DNA of 64,000 bases from NCBI RefSeq assembly GCF_021117275.1, contig NZ_CP088245.1, positions 3,261,501 to 3,325,500 of the forward strand. The letters are read 5' to 3'. The DNA comes from Metabacillus sp. B2-18 (GTDB lineage: Bacteria > Bacillota > Bacilli > Bacillales > Bacillaceae). The notes below the pieces were generated by a model. The model did not search any database and had not been told where the DNA came from. It saw nothing but the letters and a program-made list of their open reading frames with translations. Shown here piece by piece: positions 35,421 to 45,664 of the stretch; positions within the stretch are counted from its first letter, which is position 1; every line of letters begins with the position of its first letter. Both the position numbers and the translations under genes were made by a program.

Positions 35421-36974
35421 TTAAAGGGGAATATTCCCATGTTTTTTTGCTGGTCTATTTTCTTTTTTTGTTCTTAGCATTTCCAAAGCCTGCGTAAGTT
35501 TAATCCTTGTATCCCTAGGATCAATCACATCATCCACCATGCCTTGGCTTGCGGCAACATATGGATTAGCGAACTTTTTTCGATATTCCTCAATTTTCTC
35601 GGCCCTTGTTTGCTCCGGATTAAGACTTTCCTGAATTTCTTTAGCAAAGATGATATTCGCAGCTCCTTGTGGTCCCATAACAGCAATTTCCGCATTTGGC
35701 CATGCATATACAAGATCAGCTCCAATTGATTTACTATTGAGTGCTACATAAGCACCTCCGTATGCTTTTCTTAAGATAACTGTTATTTTAGGAACAGTTG
35801 CCTCGGAATAAGCAAATAGTATTTTGGCACCATGACGAATAATTCCTCCGTGTTCTTGTTTAATTCCCGGGAAAAATCCAGTCACATCCTCAAATGTAAT
35901 GAGCGGTATTTGAAAAGAATCACAAAAACGTATAAATCTTGCTGCTTTGTCAGAAGAATCGATATCTAAACCGCCGGCCATATATTTCGGTTGATTGCAA
36001 ACTAAACCAACAACCTCTCCCTTAATCCTAGCTAATCCAATCACAATGTTTTTTGCAAATTCTTTCTGAACTTCTAAAAATGATTGTTCATCAACAACCT
36101 GATTAATTACCGTTCTCACATCATATGGTCTTACGGCATCAAAAGGAATACATTCTGTTAAATCAGGTCTGTAATCATCTGAATCAGGCACAGAGGTGAC
36201 AGGTGGCTTTTCTTCATTATTTTGCGGTAAATAACTTAATAAGTTCCGTACTTGTAAAAGGACATCTTCTTCAGTAGAGCCTGAAAAATGAGCATTTCCG
36301 CTAATTGTATTATGTACTTTTGCACCACCTAAATCCTCTGAACTTATTTTCTCTCCTGTTACGGTTTCAATTACTTTTGGACCTGTAATAAACATTTGGC
36401 TTGTTTTTTCGACCATAAAAACAAAATCCGTGATAGCCGGTGAATAAACAGCACCTCCTGCACACGGTCCCAATATGACAGAAATTTGAGGAATAACACC
36501 GGAATAAATTGTGTTACGGTAAAAGATTTGGCCATAGCCATCTAATGATACCACACCCTCTTGAATTCTAGCACCGCCAGAGTCATTTAGTCCAACAAAA
36601 GGAGTACCATTTTTTGCAGCCAAATCCATAACAGCCGCAACCTTCATCGCATGCATTTCACCTAGAGCTCCACCAAAAACAGTAAAGTCTTGAGAAAACA
36701 GGTAAATTGGTTTTCCATTCACTTTACCATAACCTGTTACAACACCATCACCAGGACCATTTTTTTCTGATAAGCCGAAATCGTTACAACGATGTTGGAT
36801 AAAAGGATTGATTTCAACAAAAGAACCAGGATCAAGTAATATATCTATTCTTTCTCGGGCGGTTAATTTTCCTTTTTCGTGTTGTTTAGCTACTTTCTCA
36901 TCACCACCACCTAACTCTACCTCTCGTCTTCTTTCATATAATTCGTTAATTTTTTCATAAATATCATGATTCAT
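35421..36974 (-). CDS. yqjD: Acyl-CoA carboxylase carboxyltransferase subunit (propionyl-CoA/methylmalonyl-CoA type, YqjD)
   Basis: The 517-residue protein is a biotin-dependent carboxyltransferase. It has two crotonase-fold halves: NDSGGARIQEG (about 124-134) and GPCAGGAVYSPA (about 160-171), then the C-terminal FEDVTGFFPG and GGAYVALNSK (about 415-424). It would move CO2 between biotin and propionyl-CoA/methylmalonyl-CoA. No biotin carboxylase or biotin-carrier gene is adjacent, so a partner must be elsewhere. I use the ATG at 36974 after GAGGGG; it overlaps the end of the epimerase gene by 11 bases. Confidence 0.9.
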   Translation of the reverse strand: MNHDIYEKINELYERRREVELGGGDEKVAKQHEKGKLTARERIDILLDPGSFVEINPFIQHRCNDFGLSEKNGPGDGVVTGYGKVNGKPIYLFSQDFTVFGGALGEMHAMKVAAVMDLAAKNGTPFVGLNDSGGARIQEGVVSLDGYGQIFYRNTIYSGVIPQISVILGPCAGGAVYSPAITDFVFMVEKTSQMFITGPKVIETVTGEKISSEDLGGAKVHNTISGNAHFSGSTEEDVLLQVRNLLSYLPQNNEEKPPVTSVPDSDDYRPDLTECIPFDAVRPYDVRTVINQVVDEQSFLEVQKEFAKNIVIGLARIKGEVVGLVCNQPKYMAGGLDIDSSDKAARFIRFCDSFQIPLITFEDVTGFFPGIKQEHGGIIRHGAKILFAYSEATVPKITVILRKAYGGAYVALNSKSIGADLVYAWPNAEIAVMGPQGAANIIFAKEIQESLNPEQTRAEKIEEYRKKFANPYVAASQGMVDDVIDPRDTRIKLTQALEMLRTKKENRPAKKHGNIPL

Positions 36975-37389
36975 TATGTTCACCCCTCTTTTTTTCACAT
37001 AACTCAACCAACACGCGATTTCCTGCCGATGGGTGAATAAACGCAATATTTGAATTAGCTGCACCACTTCGCACATTTTCATCAATAAGTGGAATTCCAT
37101 TTTCCTTTAATTCCTTTAAACGAGCATTTATATCATTTACCCCTAATGCAATATGGTGAATTCCCTCGCCCTTTTTCAAGAGAAATTTGGCAATTGTACA
37201 TTCCTCAGACATCGGCTCTAACAATTCGATTTTTGTTTCTCCAGCTTTTAGGAAGGCTACTTTTACTTGTTGTTTCGGAACCTCCTCAACACCTATTAAT
37301 CTAAGTTGCAAAACGTCTCTATAGAATGTTAATGCATCTTCTATTGAATGTACGGCAATTCCAATATGATCAACTTTGTTTATCAACAC
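36964..37389 (-). CDS. mce: Methylmalonyl-CoA epimerase
   Basis: The 141-residue VOC-fold enzyme interconverts (S)- and (R)-methylmalonyl-CoA. It has the paired beta-alpha-beta modules with metal ligands in DHIGIAVHSIEDA (His near residue 8), GEGIHHIALGV (His near 76) and the C-terminal NRVLVELCE (Glu near 132). Translation probably starts at GTG 37389 after GGGGAG. It is the first gene of the mce-yqjD-yqjE operon, and a cre-like element sits 22 bases upstream. With YqjD, MutAB and MeaB it fits a propionyl-CoA to succinyl-CoA route. Confidence 0.92.
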   Translation of the reverse strand: MLINKVDHIGIAVHSIEDALTFYRDVLQLRLIGVEEVPKQQVKVAFLKAGETKIELLEPMSEECTIAKFLLKKGEGIHHIALGVNDINARLKELKENGIPLIDENVRSGAANSNIAFIHPSAGNRVLVELCEKKRGEHNES

Positions 37390-37409
37390 TCATCTCTCCC
37401 CACCTTATG

Positions 37410-37424
37410 ATGAAAACGCTATCA
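37410..37424 (-). promoter_or_regulatory. CcpA cre-like site upstream of mce
   Basis: ATGAAAACGCTATCA on the + strand matches the cre consensus WTGNAANCGNWNNCW at every defined position. It lies 22-36 bases before mce, just downstream of a possible -10 (TATTAT on the reverse strand). CcpA bound here would block transcription when sugars are abundant. Confidence 0.68.
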
Positions 37425-37549
37425 AGATATAATATTTCTTCTCTTTTCAATAAAGGAATCCCTCTTTTTTTGACGAAATTCTTTCACATTTTAACTGTTG
37501 TCCAAATGAAACTTTCACGATAGAATATACGTACAAGGAGTGAAGAAAT

Positions 37550-37642
37550 ATGTCACGTAAAACACAAAAAGTTGTCGTTTATTTAATGATCGGCGTTATG
37601 CTTATCACAACTTTACTTGCTGGTTTATCAGCTTGGTTTTAA
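37550..37642 (+). CDS. Prli42-like stressosome-associated miniprotein
   Basis: The 30-residue product MSRKTQKVVVYLMIGVMLIT and onward is a single transmembrane helix with a basic N-terminus, the pattern of Prli42. In Listeria that peptide anchors the stressosome to the membrane through RsbR. The ATG follows ACAAGGAGTG with good spacing. It was identified by resemblance to family sequences, with the basic residues before the helix visible. No stressosome genes are in the window. Confidence 0.72.
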   Translation: MSRKTQKVVVYLMIGVMLITTLLAGLSAWF

Positions 37643-37782
37643 TGCAAGAGAGTATTTGATACCTACAGGGTAATGTATCTGTTACTTTTTAAACATTACC
37701 TCGTTTCAATAATTGTAAAAGATATTTATGTTTTGATTCGATGATTCATGTTCTATGATCAAAATTGATGTTGAAAAAACAA

Positions 37783-37830
37783 CAAAAGAGTCTGAAAGAA
37801 AGGTAAAACCTTATCTTTCAGACTCTTTTG
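37783..37830 (-). terminator. Terminator overlapping the 3' end of the L,D-transpeptidase gene
   Basis: CAAAAGAGTCTGAAAGA (37783-37799) pairs perfectly with its reverse complement (37814-37830), and the reverse strand continues TTGTTTTTTC. The upstream arm encodes the last codons of the gene (stop at 37811). Confidence 0.9.
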
Positions 37831-38332
37831 TTATTGCACCGTGTTTTTCTGCTAGGTCCTGAAATGATTCTTCTGTATTAGTAATAAACACTTTTGTGCC
37901 TAAAGGAACTTTTTCATAAAAAGATTCAACTTCTTCGTTGCGCATTCTAACACAACCTTGAGTCACATAGTGTCCAATAGACTCTTTGTTATTTGTACCA
38001 TGAATTCCAAATGTTCGTCCATCCGTATCCTCAGCATCAAAACCAATCCATCTTGTCCCAAGAGGATTTTTTGGATCTCCTCCGGGTATATCTTTTTTTC
38101 GAAAATAAGGGTCCACTGCCTTGACTGTTATTGTAAATTTACCTTCAGGTGTAAGTTCTTTCGATTTTCCTGTTGCCACATGATGAATTTCCTTTATTTC
38201 ATTTTCATTGATAAAGGCCAATTCATTTGATTGTTTATTAATGATAATAAAAGGATCACCGGGTAATGGATTATCTCCTATAGGCCAGAATGGTGAATGA
38301 ATAATAAATAGAAAAAGTAACAATGCTTTCAA
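37811..38332 (-). CDS. L,D-transpeptidase (YkuD domain), secreted
   Basis: The 173-residue protein has an N-terminal hydrophobic signal (residues 1-16) and a YkuD domain with the catalytic signature HGTNNKESIG...TQGCVRM: His near 120 and nucleophile Cys near 136. It would form or modify 3-3 peptidoglycan crosslinks or attach groups to muropeptides outside the cell; spore-cortex or envelope roles are both possible. No LysM domain is present. It starts at TTG 38332 after GGACGGTGA. Confidence 0.9.
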   Translation of the reverse strand: MKALLLFLFIIHSPFWPIGDNPLPGDPFIIINKQSNELAFINENEIKEIHHVATGKSKELTPEGKFTITVKAVDPYFRKKDIPGGDPKNPLGTRWIGFDAEDTDGRTFGIHGTNNKESIGHYVTQGCVRMRNEEVESFYEKVPLGTKVFITNTEESFQDLAEKHGAITKESER

Positions 38333-38362
38333 AAAATCACCGTCCTTTTTCTTTTAATATGT

Positions 38363-39346
38363 TCAGGTTGCTTTTATTCCATGCAATCTTCGGTTAGGCT
38401 CCATCCCTTTAAATTGACTTTTTATAACTAAATACTGCTCCATTTCTTTAATAAAATGCAGTAAAGCTGCTCTTGCTTCAAACTCTTCCCTTGTTTTTGG
38501 CAAATCCATTTCCTCAAAAGACCTTTTCATTTCTTGTAGTTGGTTAAGAAATTTATTTGCCGTATTTCCTGGATGAATATTTAAACTTAATTCATGTAAA
38601 AAGTCGGCAATCATTCTACTTTGTTCAATAGCAATATGTATTGATGTAACAATCGGAATGACTCGCTCGATGATCTCAAATTGTTTTTCTCTCATTTTGA
38701 AATAATGATAATACGAATTCTCATGGCGTAAGAAATGATTTTCAACATCTCGAAATGCGATTGTTTTCGCCTCATCTATAAGCTTTGCTGTTTTAGTGAT
38801 TTCCTTTCCATCCCATTTTTGATCTTTTTCTGTTAAATAGCATTCAATTTCTTGAAAGATAATGACCAAATTTTCTTCAATTTCAATTTGTAAATTTTTT
38901 AATTTTTTCTCTACACTAGGCATATATAAATTCATAATAAGAGCCATCCCAATTCCTATTACAACGATTGATAATTCATTTCCGATAATTTCAAGTGTTA
39001 TTTGTTCTTCACTGAATAGGTGAAAAATAACAACAGTGCTTGTCACGATACCTTCAGTCGCCTTTACAACAACAGTTGTTGGAATAAAAAATAACAAAAG
39101 AACTCCTATCACTAACGGATGATATGCAATACCTTCAAAAAAGACAAAAGAAAATATCATTGCTATTAAACAGGCAAGAAAGCGTGCCCAAGAACTTTTT
39201 AAAGATTTCTTCTTTGTTACCTGTATACATAGAATTGTAATAATTCCTGCAGAGGTATAATTGTCTAAACCTAAAAATTGTGCGAGCATAATAGCAAGAG
39301 TTGTTCCAAGTGCCGTTTTAGCTGTACGATAGCCAATCTTAAACAT
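38363..39346 (-). CDS. yqjA: Aromatic acid exporter/FUSC-like membrane protein (YqjA, DUF939)
   Basis: The 327-residue protein has a membrane domain of about five helices (residues 6-145) with TAKTALGTTLAIMLAQFLGLDNY at its start in two blocks, then a long cytoplasmic helical/coiled-coil domain. This is the DUF939/ArAE_1 architecture related to fusaric-acid and aromatic-acid exporters. The transported substrate is unknown. It is monocistronic between the L,D-transpeptidase gene and the art operon. Confidence 0.83.
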   Translation of the reverse strand: MFKIGYRTAKTALGTTLAIMLAQFLGLDNYTSAGIITILCIQVTKKKSLKSSWARFLACLIAMIFSFVFFEGIAYHPLVIGVLLLFFIPTTVVVKATEGIVTSTVVIFHLFSEEQITLEIIGNELSIVVIGIGMALIMNLYMPSVEKKLKNLQIEIEENLVIIFQEIECYLTEKDQKWDGKEITKTAKLIDEAKTIAFRDVENHFLRHENSYYHYFKMREKQFEIIERVIPIVTSIHIAIEQSRMIADFLHELSLNIHPGNTANKFLNQLQEMKRSFEEMDLPKTREEFEARAALLHFIKEMEQYLVIKSQFKGMEPNRRLHGIKAT

Positions 39347-39408
39347 AGATAATCTCCTTAAAACTCCATTATGAACAATAGTTTACACTATTTACTTTAA
39401 AAAAACGA

Positions 39409-39439
39409 AAAAAGATGATCAATTTAAGATCATCTTTTT
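39409..39439 (-). terminator. Terminator of the art operon
   Basis: AAAAAGATGATC / GATCATCTTTTT is a perfect stem with A/T flanks, following artR. Confidence 0.88.
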
Positions 39440-39449
39440 ATGATATCTA

Positions 39450-40172
39450 TTAGAGCATCTTTTCAAGAAAATCTTGAGCACGCTTAGTTTTAGGAGCGGT
39501 AAAGAAATCGCTTGGCGCTGCATCTTCCACTAGCAGGCCTCCGTCTAAGAAAAGAACACGATCTGCAACTTCCTTCGCAAACCCCATTTCATGTGTCACA
39601 ATTGCCATGGTCATACCCGTTTGAGCCAAATCTTTCATAACTTCTAATACTTCTTTGACCATTTCAGGGTCTAGAGCAGATGTAGGCTCATCAAAAAGCA
39701 TAACATCTGGATTCATCGCTAGTGCCCTAGCAATGGCAACCCTTTGTTTTTGTCCACCTGATAAACGATTCGGGTATTCATTTGCCTTCTCAAGAAGACC
39801 TACTTTGTTTAACAAGGTTTTCGCTTGTTCTTCTGCCTCATTTTTCGAAAGACCTTTAACAGTAATCGGTGCATATGTTAAGTTATCAAGCACCGTCTTA
39901 TGTGGAAATAAATGAAAATGCTGAAACACCATCCCAACATTTTGCCTCACCTTGGCAATGTCTGTTTTCGGATGTGTTAATTCACTATCATTTATCCATA
40001 CACTACCTTCTGTCGGTTTTTCAAGTAAATTTAAACAACGTAAAAATGTTGATTTTCCTGACCCGGAAGGACCAATAATGGCAATTACTTCACCAGCTGT
40101 AATAGTAGTAGAAATACCCTTTAATACTTCTAGATTACCATATGATTTATGAAGATTTTCAATCTTAATCAC
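39450..40172 (-). CDS. artR: Polar amino-acid (arginine) ABC transporter ATP-binding protein
   Basis: The 240-residue ATPase has Walker [10 protein letters not shown] (about residues 34-42), the Q-loop in [10 protein letters not shown], signature [15 protein letters not shown] (about 138-152) and Walker [13 protein letters not shown] (about 160-171). It powers import through ArtQ. Its start overlaps the artQ end by 8 bases. The order and similarity match B. subtilis artR (yqiZ). Confidence 0.92.
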   Translation of the reverse strand: MIKIENLHKSYGNLEVLKGISTTITAGEVIAIIGPSGSGKSTFLRCLNLLEKPTEGSVWINDSELTHPKTDIAKVRQNVGMVFQHFHLFPHKTVLDNLTYAPITVKGLSKNEAEEQAKTLLNKVGLLEKANEYPNRLSGGQKQRVAIARALAMNPDVMLFDEPTSALDPEMVKEVLEVMKDLAQTGMTMAIVTHEMGFAKEVADRVLFLDGGLLVEDAAPSDFFTAPKTKRAQDFLEKML

Positions 40173-40833
40173 TTCGTTTCATTCTCCCTTCTAGTCCTTT
40201 ACCAAGAAGAGTTAAGAACATAACTAAAATATAATAAATCAATCCGGCAAAAAGTAACGGTGCAAAGTAATTATATGAATCCGCACCTACTTGGTAAGCT
40301 CGTCTCATAATATCTTGCACTCCAATAACTGTTACAATTGCCGACTCTTTCGTTAACGTGATAAATTCGTTCATTAATGCTGGTAAAATATTTTTAAATG
40401 CTTGAGGTAGAATAATATCCTTCATCATTTTTGAATAAGGAATACCTAAAGCCATTGAAGCCTCTTGCTGACCTTTATCAATCGCGTTAATTCCTGCACG
40501 AATTATTTCAGATATATAGGCACCTGAATTTAATGTAAAGGCAGCAACTGCAGCCGGATACGGATCAATCGGAAAACCTAGGATCTGCGGCAAACCAAAA
40601 TAAATAATAAGCAATTGTAAGACTAGTGGTGTTCCTCTAAAGATTGATGTATATGCATCAGCAATCCACATTAAAGGTTTAATACGGCTTATCTTAAATA
40701 ATGCAAGAACAATCCCCCAAGCAAAACCAAGCAATAAAGATAAAACAACAATTTTTAATGTGACTAATATTCCTTCTAATATAAAAGGTATAGATGGGAC
40801 AATAGAAGCAAAAAAATCCAAGTCCATATCCAT
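40165..40833 (-). CDS. artQ: Polar amino-acid (arginine) ABC transporter permease
   Basis: The 222-residue membrane protein has about five helices and the HisM-type signature with [18 protein letters not shown] (about 64-81) and the EAA loop [22 protein letters not shown] (about 129-150) in two parts, which contacts ArtR. The ATG follows GAAAGGAG. Confidence 0.92.
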   Translation of the reverse strand: MDMDLDFFASIVPSIPFILEGILVTLKIVVLSLLLGFAWGIVLALFKISRIKPLMWIADAYTSIFRGTPLVLQLLIIYFGLPQILGFPIDPYPAAVAAFTLNSGAYISEIIRAGINAIDKGQQEASMALGIPYSKMMKDIILPQAFKNILPALMNEFITLTKESAIVTVIGVQDIMRRAYQVGADSYNYFAPLLFAGLIYYILVMFLTLLGKGLEGRMKRSD

Positions 40834-40869
40834 TCAACTCCTTTCAGTTAACAATGATCTACGAATGAA

Positions 40870-40916
40870 AAGAGGCTGACTCAAACCAAAGGAATTTCCT
40901 TCTGAGTTAGCCTCTT
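40870..40916 (-). terminator. Intra-operon attenuator between artP and artQ
   Basis: AAGAGGCTGACTCA pairs with TGAGTTAGCCTCTT, followed on the reverse strand by TTTTCATTC. Such a partial terminator after the binding-protein gene would give more ArtP than transporter mRNA. Confidence 0.72.
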
Positions 40917-40933
40917 CTAGTAAGGTTTTCACC

Positions 40934-41725
40934 TTATTCTTTGCCACCGAACCACTTGATAATTAATTCATCAAGTTCACCGTTTTCTTTCATCTCATTT
41001 AGTGCCTTATTAAACTCTTCTGTATACTCGCTACCTTTTTGGAAGGCAATCGCTGAACCTGCTTCCTCACTTGAATCAAGTGTAAATCCAGCTAACTGAT
41101 CATCTTTATCAAAATATCCAGCTGCAACTGTATCTTCAATAACGGCTGCGTCAATACGACCTGATTTTAATTCCTGAATTAGCTCAGAAATTTTATTGCG
41201 GTTTTCCACCTTGAGTGAAACTTGCTCCGCCATTTCCGCTGCCTTTTCTTCTTGAATTGAACCTAGTTGTACACCAACTGTTTTTCCATCTAGTTCTTCA
41301 ACACTTTTTACTTCATTATCCTTTAATGAAACAATCATATGATTAGCTGTATAATAAATGTCTGTAAAATCAACGTTCTCCGCACGTTCAGGTGTAGGTG
41401 TCATTCCTGCTAAAACTAAATCAATTTGCTTTGCTTGTAGAGCTGGAATTAAACTATTAAAATCCATATCTTGAACTTCGACTTCATAACCTGTTTTTTC
41501 TGCTAAAGCATTAACCAAATCAATATCAAATCCAATAATGTCGCTACCTTTTGCTGTATCAATATATTCAAATGGCGGGTAATCAGCAGACGTTGCCATT
41601 TTTAAGACTTTTTTGCTATCTCCTTCAGATCCTGATGTTTCATTACCTTCTTCTGTTGCCGTACCGCAAGCTGCTAATAAACCAATCATTAAAATACTTA
41701 TAATGAATAATGATAATTTCTTCAT
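40934..41725 (-). CDS. artP: Arginine-type ABC transporter substrate-binding lipoprotein
   Basis: The 263-residue lipoprotein has a signal peptide with lipobox LLAAC (Cys 20), then an SBP_bac_3 domain: ATSADYPPFEYID (about 44-56), GFDIDLVNALAEKTG (about 64-78), and AGMTPTPERAENVDFTD (about 105-121), typical for polar amino acids. It captures substrate outside the membrane and delivers it to ArtQ/ArtR. Arginine specificity rests on synteny with B. subtilis artPQR. Confidence 0.9.
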   Translation of the reverse strand: MKKLSLFIISILMIGLLAACGTATEEGNETSGSEGDSKKVLKMATSADYPPFEYIDTAKGSDIIGFDIDLVNALAEKTGYEVEVQDMDFNSLIPALQAKQIDLVLAGMTPTPERAENVDFTDIYYTANHMIVSLKDNEVKSVEELDGKTVGVQLGSIQEEKAAEMAEQVSLKVENRNKISELIQELKSGRIDAAVIEDTVAAGYFDKDDQLAGFTLDSSEEAGSAIAFQKGSEYTEEFNKALNEMKENGELDELIIKWFGGKE

Positions 41726-41796
41726 GATAGTTTCCTCCTATAATAAGTATCTCCTAGTTTTTATAAATATCATGTAATATTTATTCGATATTTTGT

Positions 41797-41824
41797 ATTT
41801 TAACACAGGTTTATATTTATGCAA
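41797..41824 (-). promoter_or_regulatory. Candidate promoter of artPQR
   Basis: On the reverse strand TTGCAT (41824-41819), a 16-bp spacer and TAAAAT (41802-41797) form a plausible sigma-A promoter. A/T-rich elements such as GCATAAATAT overlap the -35 and could be ArgR-type half-sites, but this is weak. Confidence 0.4.
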
Positions 41825-41932
41825 TCATAATTTATAAAAATGTAATTATAAAATTTTTCTGTTAATTAATACTTTTCTGAAAAAATATATAAGTCGTATA
41901 TTTAAGTTAAAGCAATAATATTTTTCTAACAA

Positions 41933-41982
41933 AAAAACTACACCTCTCGATGCTGAAATAGCATTGGTCGGTGTAGTTTTTC
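41933..41982 (-). terminator. Intrinsic terminator of the bacilliredoxin gene
   Basis: AAAAACTACACC / GGTGTAGTTTTT forms a long stem with T-run on the reverse strand, just after the stop at 41996. Confidence 0.88.
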
Positions 41983-41995
41983 TCGTTATCTAATT

Positions 41996-42433
41996 TTATA
42001 CTTCCTCACAATATTCATCAAAAGCAGATTGAAGTTTGCCAACAACACTCATTGGGTCATGTCCTTCAATTTCATGGCGTTCAACCATTGTTAATAGTTT
42101 ACCATCTTTTAATAATGCAAACGAAGGTGAAGATGGGGGATAGCCTGTGAACATTTCACGCGCACGTGCTGTCGCTTCTTTATCTTGTCCAGCAAAAACA
42201 GTTACTAATTGATCTGGACGCTTGTCATAGTGAATAGCATGAGCAGCAGCAGGTCGTGCAATTCCTCCAGCACATCCACACACACTGTTTACCATAACAA
42301 GTGTTGTACCTTGTTTATTAAGAACATCTTCCACTTCTTCAGGTGTTTTTAGCTCAGTATAGCCTGCAGCAACAATCTCTTTACGTGCTTGTTGCACAAT
42401 ATCATTCATAAATAAATTAAAATCCATGTTCAA
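41996..42433 (-). CDS. brxB: Bacilliredoxin (BrxA/BrxB family, YqiW-like)
   Basis: The 145-residue thioredoxin-fold protein has the atypical active site CGC in NSVCGCAGG (about residues 53-55), used to remove bacillithiol from S-bacillithiolated proteins. It starts [17 protein letters not shown], like YqiW. Translation starts at TTG 42433, seven bases after AAGGAGAG. It lies just downstream of meaB and is terminated separately. The symbol follows the YqiW synteny. Confidence 0.9.
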   Translation of the reverse strand: MNMDFNLFMNDIVQQARKEIVAAGYTELKTPEEVEDVLNKQGTTLVMVNSVCGCAGGIARPAAAHAIHYDKRPDQLVTVFAGQDKEATARAREMFTGYPPSSPSFALLKDGKLLTMVERHEIEGHDPMSVVGKLQSAFDEYCEEV

Positions 42434-42503
42434 AGAAAATCTCTCCTTTACTCTCTATAGATGTATTTTACCAATGTTTTGATAAAATGAGCAAATGTAT
42501 CGC

Positions 42504-43514
42504 TTAAATTTTCTTTCCCATGAATAAATTCAGTAAATCCAGGGCACTTAAAGCAACACTTTTTTCTCCGCTTATAACTGTACGTTCCGCTTTTATTAGC
42601 TGTTCCTTTATGTCAGCGTGATTGTAAAAATAACGATACAACTCCTGCTTAAGTAAGTCATGAAGCCAATTTCGCTGTTGTTCAGCTCTTCTTTCGTAGA
42701 ACAAATGATTTTTCTTTGTATATTCTTGAAATGAGTGAATAATATTCCAAACTTCATTAATGCCGACTTCTTCTTTTGCCGAGGCTGTTACAGCTTTTGT
42801 TACCCAGCCTTCTGTATAGGATTTTAAGAAATGTAGAATTGTATTATATTCATGCTTAGCTTGATTAGCCTTTTCTTTATTATCTCCATCTGCTTTATTT
42901 ACAACAACTAAATCTGGCAACTCCATAATGCCTTTTTTCATCGTTTGCAGCTCATCACCTGCACCTGTTAAAACAAGGAGAAGAAAGAAATCTACCATAT
43001 CACGTACGACAAATTCTCCTTGTCCGACACCCATGGTTTCTACTAGAATAATGTTGTATCCTGCTGCCTCACACAAAATCATCGTCTCTCTCGTTTTTCT
43101 ATTCACTCCTCCAAGATTTCCACCTGAAGGAGAAGGTCGAATATAAGCATTTGGATGCCTGGATAGACGTTCCATACGAGTCTTATCTCCCATTATACTA
43201 CCTTTAGAAACTTGACTACTTGGATCTACCGCTAAAACAGCCACTCGGTTCCCTTGCTCACAAAGAAAAGTACCAAATGCATCAATAAACGTACTCTTTC
43301 CCGCTCCTGGAACTCCAGTAATTCCAATTCTTATTGATTTACTTTTCTTTTGAAGTAAAGCTTCGATAATTTGTTGAGCTTTTTCAAAATGGTGTTTCGC
43401 ATTACTCTCAACTAAAGTTATAGCCTGTGCTAAGAGAACACGATCTCCATTTTTAATTCCATTTATATAACGCTCAACAGGGATATCTCGATTTTTTTTT
43501 AGAAACTTGCTCAT
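42504..43514 (-). CDS. meaB: Methylmalonyl-CoA mutase-associated GTPase MeaB
   Basis: The 336-residue G3E/SIMIBI GTPase protects and reloads the B12-dependent mutase. Walker [10 protein letters not shown] is near residues 67-75, [20 protein letters not shown] near 98-117 (two adjoining motifs), ETMGVGQ near 162, and NKADG near 209. It overlaps mutB by 4 bases, which fits a dedicated role with that mutase. Confidence 0.94.
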   Translation of the reverse strand: MSKFLKKNRDIPVERYINGIKNGDRVLLAQAITLVESNAKHHFEKAQQIIEALLQKKSKSIRIGITGVPGAGKSTFIDAFGTFLCEQGNRVAVLAVDPSSQVSKGSIMGDKTRMERLSRHPNAYIRPSPSGGNLGGVNRKTRETMILCEAAGYNIILVETMGVGQGEFVVRDMVDFFLLLVLTGAGDELQTMKKGIMELPDLVVVNKADGDNKEKANQAKHEYNTILHFLKSYTEGWVTKAVTASAKEEVGINEVWNIIHSFQEYTKKNHLFYERRAEQQRNWLHDLLKQELYRYFYNHADIKEQLIKAERTVISGEKSVALSALDLLNLFMGKKI

Positions 43515-45664
43515 TCTTGCAATTCCTCATATCCTAATACATCGAAAACCTTCTTAAGTACTTTTTCCGCTGCAACTGGAATAACTGTACCAGGACCAAA
43601 GATCTCTGCTGCTCCTTTTTCTTTTAGTTCCTCATAATCTTGGAATGGAATAACACCGCCAATGATGACCACAATATCCTCTCGACCAAGCTTCTTCAAT
43701 TCGGATATTAATTGAGGGAGAAGCGTTTTATGTCCTGCCGCTAGAGAGCTCATGCCAACAACATGCACATCATTTTCAACTGCTTGTTTGGCTGTTTCCT
43801 CAGGGGTTTGAAAAAGCGGACCAATATCAACATCAAAGCCTAGATCAGCAAAAGCAGTTGCAATTACCTTTGCCCCGCGATCATGACCGTCCTGCCCCAT
43901 CTTTGCTATTAAGATTCTTGGACGTCTTCCTTCTAGCTCGTAAAATTGATCTGTTCTTTCTCTCACTTTTTTTATTTCTTCATCATTTGAGTATTCTGAG
44001 CTATATACCCCACTAATTGACCGGATCATTGCTTGGTGGCGTTTTGATACCTTTTCGATCGCAAACGATATTTCACCTAAAGTGGCTCGCTTTCTTGCTG
44101 CTTCTACTGCCAACTCTAATAAATTCCCTTCACCACTAGCAGCAGCTTTAGTTAAAAGATGAAGAGCATGATTGACTTCGTCTTCATTTCGATTTTCTTT
44201 AAGTTGTCGAATTCTTTCAATTTGTTTTTTTCTTACTTCTGTATTATTAATTGATAATATATCAATCGGGTCTTCATGATCCAGCCTAAACTTATTAACA
44301 CCAATAATAACTTCTCTTCCAGAATCTATTTTTGCTTGTCTTCTAGCAGCCGCTTCCTCTATCTTCATTTTTGGTAAACCTGTTTCTATTGCTTTTGTCA
44401 TTCCACCAAGCTCCTCAATTTCATCAATATGCTTTTTAGCACGTTCAATTAATGAATGAGTAAGAGACTCAACATAATAAGATCCGCCCCACGGATCTAT
44501 AACATCACAAATACCGGTTTCATTTTGAAGATAAAGTTGTGTGTTACGAGCAATTCTAGCAGAAAAATCTGTTGGTAAAGCTATTGCCTCATCTAATGCA
44601 TTTGTATGAAGTGATTGTGTATGTCCCATCGCTGCAGCATGAGCTTCTATACAAGTACGTACAACATTATTAAAAGGATCTTGTTCTGTTAAACTCCATC
44701 CCGATGTTTGAGAATGTGTTCGCAAGGCCAATGACTTAGGGTTTTGTGGCTTAAAATCCTTAACAATCGATGACCATAAATAACGCGCAGCTCTCATTTT
44801 CGCAACTTCCATAAAATAATTCATGCCGATTGCCCAAAAAAAAGATAATCTAGGTGCAAATTGATCAATTGTAAGGCCCGCTTTTAAACCTGTTCTTATA
44901 TATTCAAGTCCATCTGCTAACGTATACGCTAGCTCAAGATCAGCAGGTGCTCCTGCCTCCTGCATATGATAGCCTGATATACTAATGCTATTGAATTTAG
45001 GCATATTTTTTGCCGTATATTCAAAAATATCACCTATAATTTTCATCGACATTTCAGGAGGGTAGATATACGTGTTCCGAACCATATATTCTTTTAAAAT
45101 ATCATTTTGTATTGTTCCTGTTAGCTTTTCCTTTGAAACACCTTGCTCTTCAGCAGTTACAATGTAAAACGCCATAATTGGTAGTACAGCACCGTTCATC
45201 GTCATAGATACCGACATCTCATCCAATGGAATCTGATCAAACAGAATTTTCATATCCAAGATGGAATCAATTGCCACACCCGCTTTTCCTACATCTCCTA
45301 CCACTCTTGGATGATCCGAATCATACCCACGGTGTGTTGCTAAATCAAATGCAACAGATAGTCCCTTTTGCCCCATTTGTAAATTCCTTCGATAAAATGC
45401 GTTACTTTCCTCTGCTGTTGAGAAGCCAGCATATTGACGAATTGTCCAAGGACGATTCACATACATCGTTGCATATGGACCACGTACAAATGGCTCAACT
45501 CCTGGAAAAGTTCCTAGATGTCTACAATTTTCTAAATCATCTTTACGATAAACATTTTTCACTTCAATTTGTTCATTTGTCATAAAAGGTGAAGAATTAG
45601 TGTCTTGTTGAATGTTTGTTTTTGTTTTTACTAATGGCGCATCAGAAATGGATAGTCTTTTCAA
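43511..45664 (-). CDS. mutB: Methylmalonyl-CoA mutase, large (catalytic) subunit
   Basis: The 717-residue protein isomerises (R)-methylmalonyl-CoA to succinyl-CoA with adenosylcobalamin. The TIM-barrel part shows [21 protein letters not shown] (about 97-117, in adjoining motifs) and [14 protein letters not shown]. The C-terminal B12 domain has DGHDRG near 598-603, whose His is the lower cobalt ligand, then [10 protein letters not shown] and a GG...P segment. It overlaps mutA and meaB by 4 bases each. Confidence 0.95.
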   Translation of the reverse strand: MKRLSISDAPLVKTKTNIQQDTNSSPFMTNEQIEVKNVYRKDDLENCRHLGTFPGVEPFVRGPYATMYVNRPWTIRQYAGFSTAEESNAFYRRNLQMGQKGLSVAFDLATHRGYDSDHPRVVGDVGKAGVAIDSILDMKILFDQIPLDEMSVSMTMNGAVLPIMAFYIVTAEEQGVSKEKLTGTIQNDILKEYMVRNTYIYPPEMSMKIIGDIFEYTAKNMPKFNSISISGYHMQEAGAPADLELAYTLADGLEYIRTGLKAGLTIDQFAPRLSFFWAIGMNYFMEVAKMRAARYLWSSIVKDFKPQNPKSLALRTHSQTSGWSLTEQDPFNNVVRTCIEAHAAAMGHTQSLHTNALDEAIALPTDFSARIARNTQLYLQNETGICDVIDPWGGSYYVESLTHSLIERAKKHIDEIEELGGMTKAIETGLPKMKIEEAAARRQAKIDSGREVIIGVNKFRLDHEDPIDILSINNTEVRKKQIERIRQLKENRNEDEVNHALHLLTKAAASGEGNLLELAVEAARKRATLGEISFAIEKVSKRHQAMIRSISGVYSSEYSNDEEIKKVRERTDQFYELEGRRPRILIAKMGQDGHDRGAKVIATAFADLGFDVDIGPLFQTPEETAKQAVENDVHVVGMSSLAAGHKTLLPQLISELKKLGREDIVVIIGGVIPFQDYEELKEKGAAEIFGPGTVIPVAAEKVLKKVFDVLGYEELQE

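Noticed and set aside
45226..45585. 119-aa + strand ORF
   Set aside because: Antisense to the N-terminal catalytic part of mutB and without family resemblance.
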